A DNA stretch of 64,000 nt, from the NCBI GenBank assembly GCA_945878065.1, contig CAMDXA010000010.1:3045-67044 (forward strand), given 5' to 3'. A model generated the notes under the pieces. It was not told where the DNA came from and searched no databases. It worked only from the letters and a program-made list of their open reading frames with translations. The position numbers were made by a program, and so were the translations under genes. Numbering within the stretch: the first letter of the stretch is position 1; the number at the start of each line of letters is the position of its first letter. This DNA comes from Bordetella parapertussis. Lineage in GTDB: Bacteria > Pseudomonadota > Gammaproteobacteria > Burkholderiales > Burkholderiaceae_C. Positions 34,635 through 43,439 of this stretch are shown here, piece after piece.

Positions 34635-36088
34635 TCAAAAAAATCATTCAAAACCTGTTTGGCAAATCCGGCGCCAGCAGCAAGGCAAGGTTCGGCAAAC
34701 GCAGGGTCATTGCCGCCAGCACCCACGGCATCGATCCCGATTTGGTGGACGAACGCGCTTGGAACGTGGTGCGCACTTTGCAGGAGCGAGGTTTTGAGGC
34801 TTACATCGTCGGCGGTGCAGTGCGCGATTTATTGGTTGGTTTAAAGCCCAAAGATTTTGATGTGGCTACGGACGCCACGCCCGAAGAAGTCAAAGCCTGT
34901 TTCAGGCGCGCTTTCATCATCGGCAGACGCTTTCGCATCGTGCATGTGGTGTATGGGCGAGGGCGCGACCATGAGGTGATTGAAGTCTCTACGTTCCGTG
35001 CGCACTTGGACAGCAACGATGCCGAGCAGGTCAGCGGCAACGAGCGCACCAGCAAAAAAGCTTTGTCCAATATGACGCACGCGGTGGATGCCAGTGGTCG
35101 TGTGTTGCGCGACAACGTCTGGGGCCCGCAAGACGAAGATGCCACCCGACGCGATTTCACGGTCAACGCCATGTACTACGACCCGAGCGTGGGCGAAGTC
35201 ATCGACTACCACCATGGTTTTGAAGATGCGGCCAAGCGCGTCATCCGCATGATTGGTGAGCCGGCAGCGCGTTACCGCGAAGACCCGGTGCGCATTATTC
35301 GTGCGGTGCGTTTTTCCGCCAAGCTGAACGCCTTGGGTTTCAAGCTAGAACCGCGCACCGCCAAGCCATTGAAAGCCATGATGGAGCTGCTGGCCGATGT
35401 GCCGCAAAGCCGTTTGTTCGATGAAATGCTCAAGCTGCTGCAAACCGGTCACGCCATTGCCAGCATCGCGCAACTGAAACAACTCGGGCTGGCGCGCGGT
35501 ATTTACCCGCTGCTTGACGTGGTGGTTGAGCGGGCGGATACGCCATTTGTGCAAGTGGCTTTGCAAGACACCGACAGACGAGTGGGTGAGGGCAAACCAG
35601 TCGCCCCGAGTTTTTTATTGGCCTGTGTGTTGTGGGCCGATGTGCGCGAAGGCTGGCAAGCGCGTCTGGCTGACATGCCTGTGTTTCCCGCACTGCAAGA
35701 AGCGATGGAAGAAGTGTTCAATGCGCGTATTGGTGACGTTTCCGGGCGCGGCAAGTTAGCAGGCGATATGCGCGAGATTTGGAGCATGCAACCCAGATTC
35801 GAGAAGCGCAGCGGCAGTGCCCCTTTTGGCTTGGTCGAACAAGCGCGTTTTCGTGCCGGTTTCGATTTCATGTGTTTGCGCGCTGAGGTCGGCGAAGTAG
35901 ACGTTGAACTCGCCGATTGGTGGGAAGACTTCAGCCTGGCGGATGATGAAAGTCGAGTCGCTTTGTTGCAAGCCGTCAAGCCAGCGCCGCGTGCAGTGCG
36001 TGGTGAAGGCGAAGCCAAGAAACGCCCGCGCCGCCGTCGCAAGCCTGCGGGCGCCAAGCCCGATGCTGGTGGTCACACAGACGCGTGA
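34631..36088 (+). CDS. pcnB: Poly(A) polymerase I
   Basis: A 485-residue nucleotidyltransferase that adds 3' poly(A) tails to RNA and promotes decay. The catalytic GGAVRDLLVGLKPKDFDVATDA block is present near residue 60, followed by GRRFRIVHV, RRDFTVNAMYYD and RYREDPVRIIRAVRFSAKL. The long C-terminus ends in a Lys/Arg-rich tail (KKRPRRRRKPAG), common in the proteobacterial enzyme. It starts in an ATGA overlap with the phosphatase gene; its last 26 bases overlap folK. Confidence 0.95.
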   Translation: MIKKIIQNLFGKSGASSKARFGKRRVIAASTHGIDPDLVDERAWNVVRTLQERGFEAYIVGGAVRDLLVGLKPKDFDVATDATPEEVKACFRRAFIIGRRFRIVHVVYGRGRDHEVIEVSTFRAHLDSNDAEQVSGNERTSKKALSNMTHAVDASGRVLRDNVWGPQDEDATRRDFTVNAMYYDPSVGEVIDYHHGFEDAAKRVIRMIGEPAARYREDPVRIIRAVRFSAKLNALGFKLEPRTAKPLKAMMELLADVPQSRLFDEMLKLLQTGHAIASIAQLKQLGLARGIYPLLDVVVERADTPFVQVALQDTDRRVGEGKPVAPSFLLACVLWADVREGWQARLADMPVFPALQEAMEEVFNARIGDVSGRGKLAGDMREIWSMQPRFEKRSGSAPFGLVEQARFRAGFDFMCLRAEVGEVDVELADWWEDFSLADDESRVALLQAVKPAPRAVRGEGEAKKRPRRRRKPAGAKPDAGGHTDA

Positions 36089-36548
36089 GCCGGTCAGCGC
36101 TTATGTCGCTGTCGGTGCCAATCTGGGCGATGCTGTGGCTTCGGTCAACAAGGCATTACAAGACTTAGGGGGCTTGCCTCAAACAGAGGTGAAGGCTGCG
36201 TCCGGTTTGTACCGCAGCGCACCTTACCAAGCCGAAGGTCCTGCGTTCATCAATGCGGTAGCGCATATTCAAACGCGGATGACTGCGCCGGATTTATTGA
36301 AAGCATTGCAAGCCATAGAGCAAGAGGCCGGGCGTGTGCGTAGCCTTGTCAATGCACCCAGAACGCTGGACCTTGATATTCTTTTTTATGGTGACGCCAA
36401 GATATATAGCAGCTGGTTAACAGTACCTCATCCGCGCTGGATGGAGCGGGCATTCGTGCTGTTGCCTTTGCAAGAACTGGCACCTCGCAAAGTCATCCCT
36501 GTGATGTTGCATGCAGTGGCTGAGCAAGCTATTGAAAAATTGCCCTGA
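36063..36548 (+). CDS. folK: 2-amino-4-hydroxy-6-hydroxymethyldihydropteridine pyrophosphokinase
   Basis: A 161-residue folate-pathway enzyme (HPPK) that transfers pyrophosphate from ATP to hydroxymethyldihydropterin. YVAVGANLGD, GLYRSAPYQAEGPAFINAV and the signature RTLDLDILFYGD with VPHPRWMERAFVLLPLQEL are present. The ATG at 36063 overlaps the end of pcnB, the usual pcnB-folK arrangement. No strong ribosome binding site is visible, consistent with translational coupling. Confidence 0.95.
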   Translation: MLVVTQTREPVSAYVAVGANLGDAVASVNKALQDLGGLPQTEVKAASGLYRSAPYQAEGPAFINAVAHIQTRMTAPDLLKALQAIEQEAGRVRSLVNAPRTLDLDILFYGDAKIYSSWLTVPHPRWMERAFVLLPLQELAPRKVIPVMLHAVAEQAIEKLP

Positions 36549-36562
36549 TTGCACTCAAGCGG

Positions 36563-37009
36563 TTATTGGGAAATTTTTCGGGCCTCTTCGATTTGCGACT
36601 CGAAATAGCGTTGAAATCCGTAGGCCAGACTGGATATCAGAGCGGTGGCACCCATCATCATCGACAAGACCAAAGCGCCGACCGTCAACCAATTGGTGCG
36701 TCCGCTGCTGGCTTCGGTGTCAGCGCCAGGGTTGTAGCGCTGGTTCCAATCTGTTTGGGACAGCAAACCCCAGTACAAGGTGTGAATGGCGCTGATGGCA
36801 ATGGATATGCCCAGCAGCGGTGCCAACCACCAACTCAATGGATCGTCAAGCCCGAAGGACTGGGCCCGCTCAAAGCCATAAATGCCCAACACGCTGAGGA
36901 GCACCTGCGACCAGCCTACAGTGTCGCGCCAACCGAACATGTAAAAACGGGCCGCGCCCATGGGGCCTGCGATCACCCCTAACCAGCACACCAAGGTTTT
37001 ATTTTTCAT
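36563..37009 (-). CDS. TM2-like small membrane protein, unknown function
   Basis: A protein of about 148 residues with four hydrophobic segments and little soluble part. The N-terminal LVCWLGVIAGPMGAARFYMFG resembles the first helix of TM2-domain proteins, where a GxxGAxRFY pattern recurs. The ATG at 37009 is the best start, but its ribosome binding site is weak and a start 12 codons earlier is possible. It is convergent with folK and divergent from the rpsP operon. Confidence 0.6.
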   Translation of the reverse strand: MKNKTLVCWLGVIAGPMGAARFYMFGWRDTVGWSQVLLSVLGIYGFERAQSFGLDDPLSWWLAPLLGISIAISAIHTLYWGLLSQTDWNQRYNPGADTEASSGRTNWLTVGALVLSMMMGATALISSLAYGFQRYFESQIEEARKISQ

Positions 37010-37196
37010 ACAAGGATTATCTGCCGATGCCGTCCGCCGCGGCATTTCGGTTGGCGATAACCGTTAGGGCAGAGGGAAGAATTTAGCTGGGTGCCTTGGG
37101 CCCAAATGATGGGCGTAAATGGCGGCGACTGCAGGTAAATCTTCAGTCTGGCAGGCGCGAATCAAAGCTTGGAATAGGCCCATGTGGGCGGCAGTC

Positions 37197-37202
37197 TATA
37201 AT
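37197..37202 (+). promoter_or_regulatory. -10 element of the rpsP-rimM-trmD operon
   Basis: A perfect TATAAT lies 84 bases upstream of rpsP, in the gap after the TM2-like gene. The best -35 candidate, TTGGAA at 37169-37174, is too far away (22 bases), so only the -10 is called. Confidence 0.5.
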
Positions 37203-37285
37203 GGCAGGCTTTTCAGCGAGCGCTGGCCGGGTGGTCAAGTCGCGTGTCTCATCGCTGAATCAAAGACTGCACCCAAGGATAAACC

Positions 37286-37537
37286 ATGGTCGTCATCCGA
37301 CTCTCCCGCGGCGGCGCAAAAGCCCGTCCATTTTTCAACATCGTTGTCGCCGACAAACGTGTTCGCCGTGATGGCCGCTTCATCGAGCGCATCGGCTTTT
37401 ACAACCCCATCGCTGCAGGTGGCGAAGAAGGCTTGCGTATTTCTCAAGACCGTCTGAGTTACTGGACCGGTGTGGGCGCACAAACATCGCCCACGGTTGA
37501 TCGTCTGATCAAACAGGCCGGCAAAAAAGCCGCCTGA
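37286..37537 (+). CDS. rpsP: 30S ribosomal protein S16
   Basis: An 83-residue ribosomal protein. [37 protein letters not shown] and [10 protein letters not shown](T)[10 protein letters not shown] are family blocks. It heads the conserved rpsP-rimM-trmD-rplS operon; AAGGA lies seven bases upstream of the ATG. The 84-base leader between the TATAAT and the start codon shows no terminator. Confidence 0.97.
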   Translation: MVVIRLSRGGAKARPFFNIVVADKRVRRDGRFIERIGFYNPIAAGGEEGLRISQDRLSYWTGVGAQTSPTVDRLIKQAGKKAA

Positions 37538-37548
37538 TAACCTATCCC

Positions 37549-38121
37549 ATGCAGCCTGCCTGGGAGCCTGCTGAATTGCCAGCGGACGCTGTCGAGGTCG
37601 GACGCATTCTGGATGCTTGGGGCCTCAAAGGCTGGTTCAAGGTCTTGCCCCACAGCGCCTCACCGGAGGCGCTTTTTTCTTCCAAGCGTTGGTATCTGCA
37701 AGCCAATCAGCGCGGTCCTTCCCCTTTTAAGGGAACGGTAATGATGCGCATACGCGAGGCCAAGGAACATGCCGATTCCGTGGTCGCTTGTCCGCTTGAA
37801 GCGATTGACCGAGATACCGCTGAAAGCCTTAAGGGTGCGCGTATTTTTGTGCCGCGCTCTTCTTTTCCCTCCACCAAAGAAGACGAGTTTTACTGGGTCG
37901 ATCTCATCGGTTTGAGTGTGCGCAACCGCGAAGGCCAGGATCTGGGAACGGTCAGTGAATTGATGTCCACCGGCCCGCAAACTGTGCTGGTACTGCACCA
38001 ACCTAATCCCGATGACGCAAGCAAGCCGATAGAGCGCATGATCCCGTTTGTCAGCGCTTATGTGGACAAGGTGGATATGGCCGATCGACTGATTCTGGTC
38101 GATTGGCAGGCGGATTATTGA
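37549..38121 (+). CDS. rimM: 16S rRNA processing protein RimM
   Basis: A 190-residue 30S maturation factor that binds S19 and the 16S head domain. The N-terminal VEVGRILDAWGLKGWFKVLP is the RimM beta-barrel start, and the C-terminal PRC-barrel part holds DEFYWVDLIGLSVRNREGQDLG and RMIPFVSAYVDKVDMADRLILVDW. It follows rpsP by 11 bases and is in turn followed by trmD. Confidence 0.95.
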   Translation: MQPAWEPAELPADAVEVGRILDAWGLKGWFKVLPHSASPEALFSSKRWYLQANQRGPSPFKGTVMMRIREAKEHADSVVACPLEAIDRDTAESLKGARIFVPRSSFPSTKEDEFYWVDLIGLSVRNREGQDLGTVSELMSTGPQTVLVLHQPNPDDASKPIERMIPFVSAYVDKVDMADRLILVDWQADY

Positions 38122-38131
38122 AGTCGCCGAC

Positions 38132-38890
38132 ATGCGCATAGACGTCATCACGCTTTTCCCTGACCTGATCCAAACCTTCGCGGTGCAAGGGGTGATACGC
38201 CGTGCATTTGACAATGGCTGCATCGCCTTGAATTGCTGGAACCCGCGCGATTTTGCCGACGGACCAAACCGGCGGGTCGATGACAGGCCGTTTGGCGGCG
38301 GCCCTGGCATGGTCATGCTGGCCGAACCACTTACTGCTTGTTTGCAGGCGATCCGACAAGCGCGTGAAGACGACCGGCAACGCGCCCCGCTTATTTACTT
38401 TTCTCCCGTTGGCTCGCAGCTTCAACAAGCCATGGTCCGTGGATTTGCCAGTTCGCCTGACGGCGCCGTGTTGTTGTGCGGTCGTTACGAAGGCGTTGAC
38501 CAGCGGTTCATCGATACCCATGTGGACTTGCAAATCAGCTTGGGTGACTTTGTCATGTCCGGCGGGGAAATAGCCGCCATGGCTTGGCTTGACGCAGTTG
38601 CCAGACTTCAAGCAGGTGTGCTGCACGACAGCGACAGCCATGCACAGGACAGTTTTTCACCTGACCTGAGCGGCTTGTTGGATTGCCCGCATTTCACCCG
38701 CCCGGAAGTCTGGCGTGAGCACAGTGCCCCGCCTGAGCTATTGTCAGGGCACCATGCCCATATTGCGCAGTGGCGACGCGCCAGCAGCCTGCGGTTGACG
38801 GCAGAAAACCGTCCCGACTTGATCGCCAAAGCCCGACAGGCTGGGCTACTTAGCGCCAAAGATGAGCAAATACTGGCTGACAAGAGCTGA
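38132..38890 (+). CDS. trmD: tRNA (guanine-N1)-methyltransferase TrmD
   Basis: A 252-residue SAM-dependent enzyme that methylates G37 of tRNAs. MRIDVITLFPDLIQTFAVQGV, RRVDDRPFGGGPGMVMLAEP and CGRYEGVDQRFIDTHVDLQISLGDFVMSGGE (knot region) are visible in order. The C-terminal HPxPEVWR-like region here reads CPHFTRPEVWREHSAPPELLSGHH. A second promoter for rplS appears to overlap its last codons. Confidence 0.96.
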   Translation: MRIDVITLFPDLIQTFAVQGVIRRAFDNGCIALNCWNPRDFADGPNRRVDDRPFGGGPGMVMLAEPLTACLQAIRQAREDDRQRAPLIYFSPVGSQLQQAMVRGFASSPDGAVLLCGRYEGVDQRFIDTHVDLQISLGDFVMSGGEIAAMAWLDAVARLQAGVLHDSDSHAQDSFSPDLSGLLDCPHFTRPEVWREHSAPPELLSGHHAHIAQWRRASSLRLTAENRPDLIAKARQAGLLSAKDEQILADKS

Positions 38891-38902
38891 TAGCCAGTTG
38901 GT

Positions 38903-38908
38903 TATAAT
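38903..38908 (+). promoter_or_regulatory. -10 element of an internal rplS promoter
   Basis: TATAAT lies 13 bases after the trmD stop, about 100 bases before rplS. CTGACA at 38877-38882, inside the end of trmD, could be a -35 but the 20-base spacing is long. It suggests that L19 can be made independently of the upstream genes. Confidence 0.5.
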
Positions 38909-38938
38909 GGAGGGCTTTTCGATCCTCTGGGTGGCCGC

Positions 38939-38968
38939 CTGGTGTTTCAGCCTTTGTGCTAACACCGG
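38939..38968 (+). promoter_or_regulatory. Leader hairpin upstream of rplS
   Basis: A stem of eight pairs including one G-U wobble (CTGGTGTT with AACACCGG) carries an inner AGC/GCT stem. It lies 40 bases before the rplS ATG and downstream of the internal TATAAT. Ribosomal protein leaders of this kind often bind their own product, which is inferred here, not shown. Confidence 0.45.
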
Positions 38969-39007
38969 CCTTTTGTGTAGCGCACCCATGATCGTACAGA
39001 GGACTTT

Positions 39008-39403
39008 ATGAATCTCATCCAAATCCTGGAACAGGAAGAAATCGCCCGCATGGGCAAAAAAATCCCCGTTTTCGCCCCAGGCGACACCGTGGCGGTCAGC
39101 GTTAACGTGGTTGAAGGCAGCCGCAAACGTGTGCAGGCCTTTGAGGGCGTGGTCATTGCCAAGCGCAACCGCGGCATCAACAGCAATTTCATTGTTCGCA
39201 AAATTTCCAGTGGCGAAGGCGTCGAGCGTACTTTCCAAACCTACAGCCCGCTGATTGCCGCTATCGAGGTCAAGCGCCGTGGCGATGTACGCCGTGCCAA
39301 GCTGTACTATTTGCGTGAACGCAGTGGCAAATCTGCACGTATCAAAGAAAAACTCACCGCCAAGGCGACCCCGGCCGCCAAGGCAGCCGCAGCAGCTGAA
39401 TAA
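39008..39403 (+). CDS. rplS: 50S ribosomal protein L19
   Basis: A 131-residue ribosomal protein at the 30S-50S interface. [53 protein letters not shown] and [13 protein letters not shown] are family blocks, followed by a short Lys/Ala-rich tail ([13 protein letters not shown]) that is longer than in enterobacteria. AGAGGA lies six bases before the ATG. Last gene of the rpsP operon; a terminator follows. Confidence 0.97.
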   Translation: MNLIQILEQEEIARMGKKIPVFAPGDTVAVSVNVVEGSRKRVQAFEGVVIAKRNRGINSNFIVRKISSGEGVERTFQTYSPLIAAIEVKRRGDVRRAKLYYLRERSGKSARIKEKLTAKATPAAKAAAAAE

Positions 39404-39426
39404 TCTTCGGCCAATGATGGTTTGCC

Positions 39427-39459
39427 AAACCGCCTCAGTGCAAGCTGTGGCGGTTTTTT
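39427..39459 (+). terminator. Rho-independent terminator after rplS
   Basis: An 8-base stem AAACCGCC (39427-39434) with GGCGGTTT (39449-39456), a 14-base loop and a T-run to 39459. It ends eight bases before the ATG of the NUDIX gene, so that gene is probably read through or has its own promoter nearby. Confidence 0.88.
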
Positions 39460-39466
39460 ATTGACC

Positions 39467-40171
39467 ATGGCTCAACCCCCTTTCGTGTCATTGGCCCAGA
39501 TTCCCGACTTTTCTCCCCATGATGTGGAGGTGCTGGGTACTGATGGCCATTTGCCAGCTGTGCCTCTTCATGCGTTGAGCGAAGTGTCCCTCAGGAACAG
39601 GTTTGCGCGCCCAGCCCCCGGCGAACTGGCAGCTTTTCATGAGCCTTTATGGAACGATGCACCACCTAAACCTGCGTCGGTATTGTTGGGCTTGGTCATG
39701 CGAGCGCAACCCAGTGTGCTGTTGACATTGCGCACCGCCCATTTGTCGTCACATTCTGGCCAAGTGGCCTTGCCAGGTGGCCGCCAAGATGCACAAGACG
39801 CCGACGAAATCGCCACTGCTTTGCGCGAGGCGCAAGAAGAAGTGGGCTTGCATCCGGATTTTGTGTCTGTGCTGGGATGCTTACCGGTATACGTCACAGG
39901 GACGGGTTACCGGGTCACGCCGGTAGTGGCGTTACTGAGCCCGGCCATGCAACTGGCAGCCAATCCGCAAGAGGTGGCCGATGTGTTTGAAGTGCCACTG
40001 GCGCATTTGATGGATCCAGCCAACCACCGCCGGCATGCCGTGCAATGGCGTGGTGTCACCCGCGAATGGTTCTCCATGCCCTACGACACCGAGCAAAGGC
40101 AACGCTTGATTTGGGGTGCCACCGCTGGCATATTGCGCCATCTCTATCAATTTTTAAGTGCTGGCGATTAA
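39467..40171 (+). CDS. NUDIX hydrolase, CoA pyrophosphatase-like
   Basis: A 234-residue hydrolase. The NUDIX box is complete: GGRQDAQDADEIATALREA followed by QEEVGL, with the preceding HSGQVALPGG typical of the CoA diphosphatase (NudL/YeaB) subgroup. The enzyme would split CoA or acyl-CoA or another nucleoside diphosphate compound. The ATG at 39467 is chosen over one 15 codons upstream that lies inside the rplS terminator. Confidence 0.88.
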   Translation: MAQPPFVSLAQIPDFSPHDVEVLGTDGHLPAVPLHALSEVSLRNRFARPAPGELAAFHEPLWNDAPPKPASVLLGLVMRAQPSVLLTLRTAHLSSHSGQVALPGGRQDAQDADEIATALREAQEEVGLHPDFVSVLGCLPVYVTGTGYRVTPVVALLSPAMQLAANPQEVADVFEVPLAHLMDPANHRRHAVQWRGVTREWFSMPYDTEQRQRLIWGATAGILRHLYQFLSAGD

Positions 40172-40187
40172 CTTCTATCATTGGCAC

Positions 40188-41162
40188 ATGAGTTTTCTAT
40201 CGTTGCTTTTTGCTTTTTTACTGGAACAGGTCAGGCCACTGGCCTCTGGGCACGGTCTCGAGCGGGCATTTCACAGTTGGTCGGACTGGCTCAAAAACAA
40301 TCTGGACGCAGGCGACCGCAGGCACGCTTGGACCGCTTGGTGGGTGGCTGTCGGTGTGCCTTGTGTGCTGGTAGTTGCGGTGCATTGGTGGTTGATGCTT
40401 GCCGTGGGCTGGGTGTTTGCCATGCTGTGGAGCCTTGCCGTTTTGTATGCAACGCTGGGATTCAGGCGATTTAGCCACCATTTCACGGGTATTCGTGATG
40501 CCTTGGCCACTGGCGACGATGTGACCGCCAGAGAACTCTTGCGCGTCTGGCAGGGTAACGCCGATGTATCCATGACGCGCACAGAAATCGTCAGGCATGT
40601 GATTGAACATTCAGCCCTTGCCGCACACAGGCATGTATTTGGTGTGGTGGCATGGTTTTCATTGTTGGCGGCAGTGGGCCTGGGTCCCGTTGGCGCACTG
40701 TTGTTTCGTTTGTCGGCTTTGCTTTTCAATGCCTGGGGCGAGCACAAACCGCTGACGGCAGATGATGGTCCGCATATCAGCGAGGCGCTTCAATCGGTAA
40801 GCGCAAGCGCTTGGTATCGGGTGGACTGGTTGCCGGCACGTCTCACCGGCCTGTCTTTTGCCGTGGTGGGTAATTTTGAAGATGCCGTGGACGCTTGGCG
40901 CCAACAATCCGATCAGTTTCAGCATCCCAACGATGGCGTGGTATTAGCGGCAACTTCCGGTGCCATCAATGTGCGTTTGGGCGGGGCAGTGGCGGGGTCT
41001 GAATCAACAGAACCCGACGATATCAGTGACATGGTTCCGCCCACAGCAGGTCGCGAACCAGAGTTTGCGCATCTTCGCAGCATGGTCGGACTGGTGTGGC
41101 GGGCGGTGGTCATGTGGATGGTTTTGTTGGCCTTGCTCACCTTGGCGCGCTTGGTCGGTTGA
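40188..41162 (+). CDS. CobD/CbiB-family membrane protein
   Basis: A 324-residue inner-membrane protein. MSFLSLLFAFLLEQVRPL is the family N-terminus, LGFRRFSHHFTGIRDALATGDDVTARELLRVW and ARTEIVRHVIEHSALAAHRHVFGVVAWFSLL-like blocks follow, and it ends in a membrane helix. The family includes adenosylcobinamide-phosphate synthase and AmpE. No other cobalamin gene is in the window, and the protein differs from true CobD in its soluble middle part, so an AmpE-like role is as likely as cobalamin synthesis. The ATG at 40188 gives the family start. Confidence 0.75.
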   Translation: MSFLSLLFAFLLEQVRPLASGHGLERAFHSWSDWLKNNLDAGDRRHAWTAWWVAVGVPCVLVVAVHWWLMLAVGWVFAMLWSLAVLYATLGFRRFSHHFTGIRDALATGDDVTARELLRVWQGNADVSMTRTEIVRHVIEHSALAAHRHVFGVVAWFSLLAAVGLGPVGALLFRLSALLFNAWGEHKPLTADDGPHISEALQSVSASAWYRVDWLPARLTGLSFAVVGNFEDAVDAWRQQSDQFQHPNDGVVLAATSGAINVRLGGAVAGSESTEPDDISDMVPPTAGREPEFAHLRSMVGLVWRAVVMWMVLLALLTLARLVG

Positions 41163-41175
41163 ATTCAAGCCGAGC

Positions 41176-42069
41176 TCAATAATTTTTGGGTGCGGACAAT
41201 TCTGTAAATAATTCCACATAAATTTTGTAGCGCCCCGCATCAATATTTCCAGCGCTCAATGCACGCCGCACACCGCATTCGGGTTCGTGCACATGGGTGC
41301 AGTTGTAAAACTTGCAATCCTCTTTGTACGGCCGAATATCAGGCATGCAAGCAGCCAAATCTGTGGCTGCGATATGGTTCAAGCCGAATTCTTGAAAACC
41401 AGGGGAATCCAAAAGCGCCGTGGTCTTTTCTGTGTCTACCCAGTACCAAGTCGTGGAAGTAGTGGTGTGCTTGCCGCTGTTCAAGGCTTTAGAAATGATG
41501 TTGGTACTGGCGTTGGCTGCGGGCACCAGTCGGTTGATCAATGTGCTTTTGCCTGCGCCAGATGGGCCCAGCACCAAGGTGACCCGGTTGTGCAATTCGG
41601 CGCGCAATGTCAACAAGGGGTCTTCAAGCAGACGCAAACCCAGCGGCAAGACATCCACGCCAAACGCTCTGTAGGGCGATAAGCGCGCCCAAGCTTTGTC
41701 AAAAGCCTCGCGCAAGTCTTGTTTGTTCAAGGCGATGAGACTGCGAATACCCGCATGCTCGGCCGCGATCAATGCGCGAGCCACTTGGCTTTGAGAGAAC
41801 TCGGGTTCTGCAGCGACCAGCACCAGCACCTGGTCTAAATTGGCTGCAAATGACTTGGTCCGTATTTCGTCTTGGCGATAAAACAGATTTTTGCGCGTGT
41901 CGACTGATTCGATGCTGCCCTCATCCTCACTGGCTAGCCATTGCACCCAATCGCCAACCACCGCTTGGTTTTTTTTTCCGCGAGGATGACAGATACGGCG
42001 ATTGCCTGCACTGTCTTCGACCACCACATGCCGGCCGTGGCTGGCGACCACGCGGCCGGTTTGTGTCAT
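41176..42069 (-). CDS. rsgA: Ribosome small subunit GTPase RsgA
   Basis: A 297-residue circularly permuted GTPase that helps mature the 30S subunit. An OB-like N-terminal domain (GRVVASHGRHVVVED) precedes the permuted G motifs: ALNKQDL (G4), GPSGAGKSTLINRLVP (G1, about 167-182) and DSPGFQEFGL (G3). The zinc site CKFYNCTHVHEPEC is near the C-terminus. Its ATG overlaps the stop of the M48 peptidase gene by four bases, so the pair is translationally coupled. Confidence 0.95.
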   Translation of the reverse strand: MTQTGRVVASHGRHVVVEDSAGNRRICHPRGKKNQAVVGDWVQWLASEDEGSIESVDTRKNLFYRQDEIRTKSFAANLDQVLVLVAAEPEFSQSQVARALIAAEHAGIRSLIALNKQDLREAFDKAWARLSPYRAFGVDVLPLGLRLLEDPLLTLRAELHNRVTLVLGPSGAGKSTLINRLVPAANASTNIISKALNSGKHTTTSTTWYWVDTEKTTALLDSPGFQEFGLNHIAATDLAACMPDIRPYKEDCKFYNCTHVHEPECGVRRALSAGNIDAGRYKIYVELFTELSAPKNY

Positions 42070-43322
42070 GAAGCCAATTTGGCCAGACGCTGCGAAGCCG
42101 GCGGGTGCGAATGGTAGAAAGCCACATAGAGTGGGTCTGGCGTCAGGGTGGACGCATTGTCCTGGTACAGCTTGATCAGCGCTTGTCTCAAGTCTGCGGC
42201 ATTGGCATGCTCGCTGGCAAATGCATCCGCTTCAAATTCGTGCTTGCGGGAGCGGGCAGCACGCAACGGGGTAGTGATGAAGGTCAACAATGGCACGACC
42301 TGCATGAACAACAACAAAGCCAATGCGTTGTTTTCAGAAAGCACATGCGGCATGACACCCAGCCCTTGGTAAAACCACACTTGCGTACTGAGCCAACCCA
42401 GCGCAGCCATGCCGACCAGCGTGACCAAAAAGCTTCTGAGTAAGGATTTGGGAATGTGGTTGAGTTTGGCGTGCCCGAGTTCATGGGCCAACACCGCTTC
42501 CATTTCGCTGGCGTTGAGTTGCTTGAGCAAGGTGTCGAAAAACACCACCCGTTTTTGTTTGCCAAGGCCCGTGAAAAAGGCGTTGGAGTGGGCAGAGCGG
42601 CGACTGCCGTCCATCACAAAAAAACCATCGGATTGAAAGCCGGTGCGTTGCATCAAGCGGTTGACCCGTTCTTTGAGCTCAGCGTCTTCTAAAGGTTGAA
42701 ATTTGTTGAACAGCGGCATGATGAAGTTGGGGGCGATCCACATCACAAATAATTGGTAAGCCACCAGCAAGGCCCACGCCCATAACCACCAAGCGCTGCC
42801 GCCTGATTCCATCAACTGCAATACCGCCCAGATCAAAGGCATGCCCAAGACCGCACCCACCAAAGTGCTCTTAACCAAGTCGCTCAGCCACAGGCCAACA
42901 GTCATGTTGTTGAACCCAAAACGTTGTTCGAGATGAAATGTTTGGTAATAGGAAATGGGCAAATTCAATGCGCCGGTGACCAACATGAACCCGACGACCA
43001 ACGCCAGCTGTTGCAGCATGCCCGGGCCGATCAACCCAAGCAGCCATTGATCGAGCAAGCTCAAACCACCAAGCAAGGTCCAGCCCAACAACACCAGCGC
43101 GTCTATAGCCAAGTCCCAATGACCGAGGCGCAGTTTGGCCAGGGTGTAGTCCGCTGCTTTTTGGTGGGTGGGAAGACTGATGGATTGCGCGAAATCGGCG
43201 GGAACTTTGGCGCGGTGGTTGGCCACGTGGCGAATTTGTCGGTTGGCCAGCCACAGTTTGAGCAGCAGATTGACCAACAGCAACACAGCGAACAACAGGG
43301 TGAAATTCATGGGAGAGATCAT
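42066..43322 (-). CDS. M48-family membrane zinc metallopeptidase (Ste24-like)
   Basis: A 418-residue integral membrane protease with an N-terminal CAAX-protease-like membrane region (about 1-200) and the zinc motif HELGH near residue 280, with the third ligand Glu in RKHEFEADAFA. It ends YHSHPPASQRLAKL, as in Ste24/YhfN-like enzymes, and is larger than HtpX. The likely role is quality control of membrane proteins. Start at 43322 is tentative; a second ATG lies four codons in. Divergent from orn. Confidence 0.9.
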   Translation of the reverse strand: MISPMNFTLLFAVLLLVNLLLKLWLANRQIRHVANHRAKVPADFAQSISLPTHQKAADYTLAKLRLGHWDLAIDALVLLGWTLLGGLSLLDQWLLGLIGPGMLQQLALVVGFMLVTGALNLPISYYQTFHLEQRFGFNNMTVGLWLSDLVKSTLVGAVLGMPLIWAVLQLMESGGSAWWLWAWALLVAYQLFVMWIAPNFIMPLFNKFQPLEDAELKERVNRLMQRTGFQSDGFFVMDGSRRSAHSNAFFTGLGKQKRVVFFDTLLKQLNASEMEAVLAHELGHAKLNHIPKSLLRSFLVTLVGMAALGWLSTQVWFYQGLGVMPHVLSENNALALLLFMQVVPLLTFITTPLRAARSRKHEFEADAFASEHANAADLRQALIKLYQDNASTLTPDPLYVAFYHSHPPASQRLAKLAS

Positions 43323-43439
43323 GGATGAAGTGTAGAGGTTTGCACAATTGCACCATCAGTGTAGTTTCATGCGATGCAAGCAAGCCGCTATTTTCGTTGA
43401 TAAGGCCTAACCAGCGTGCGCTTGAGGGACAATGACCGC

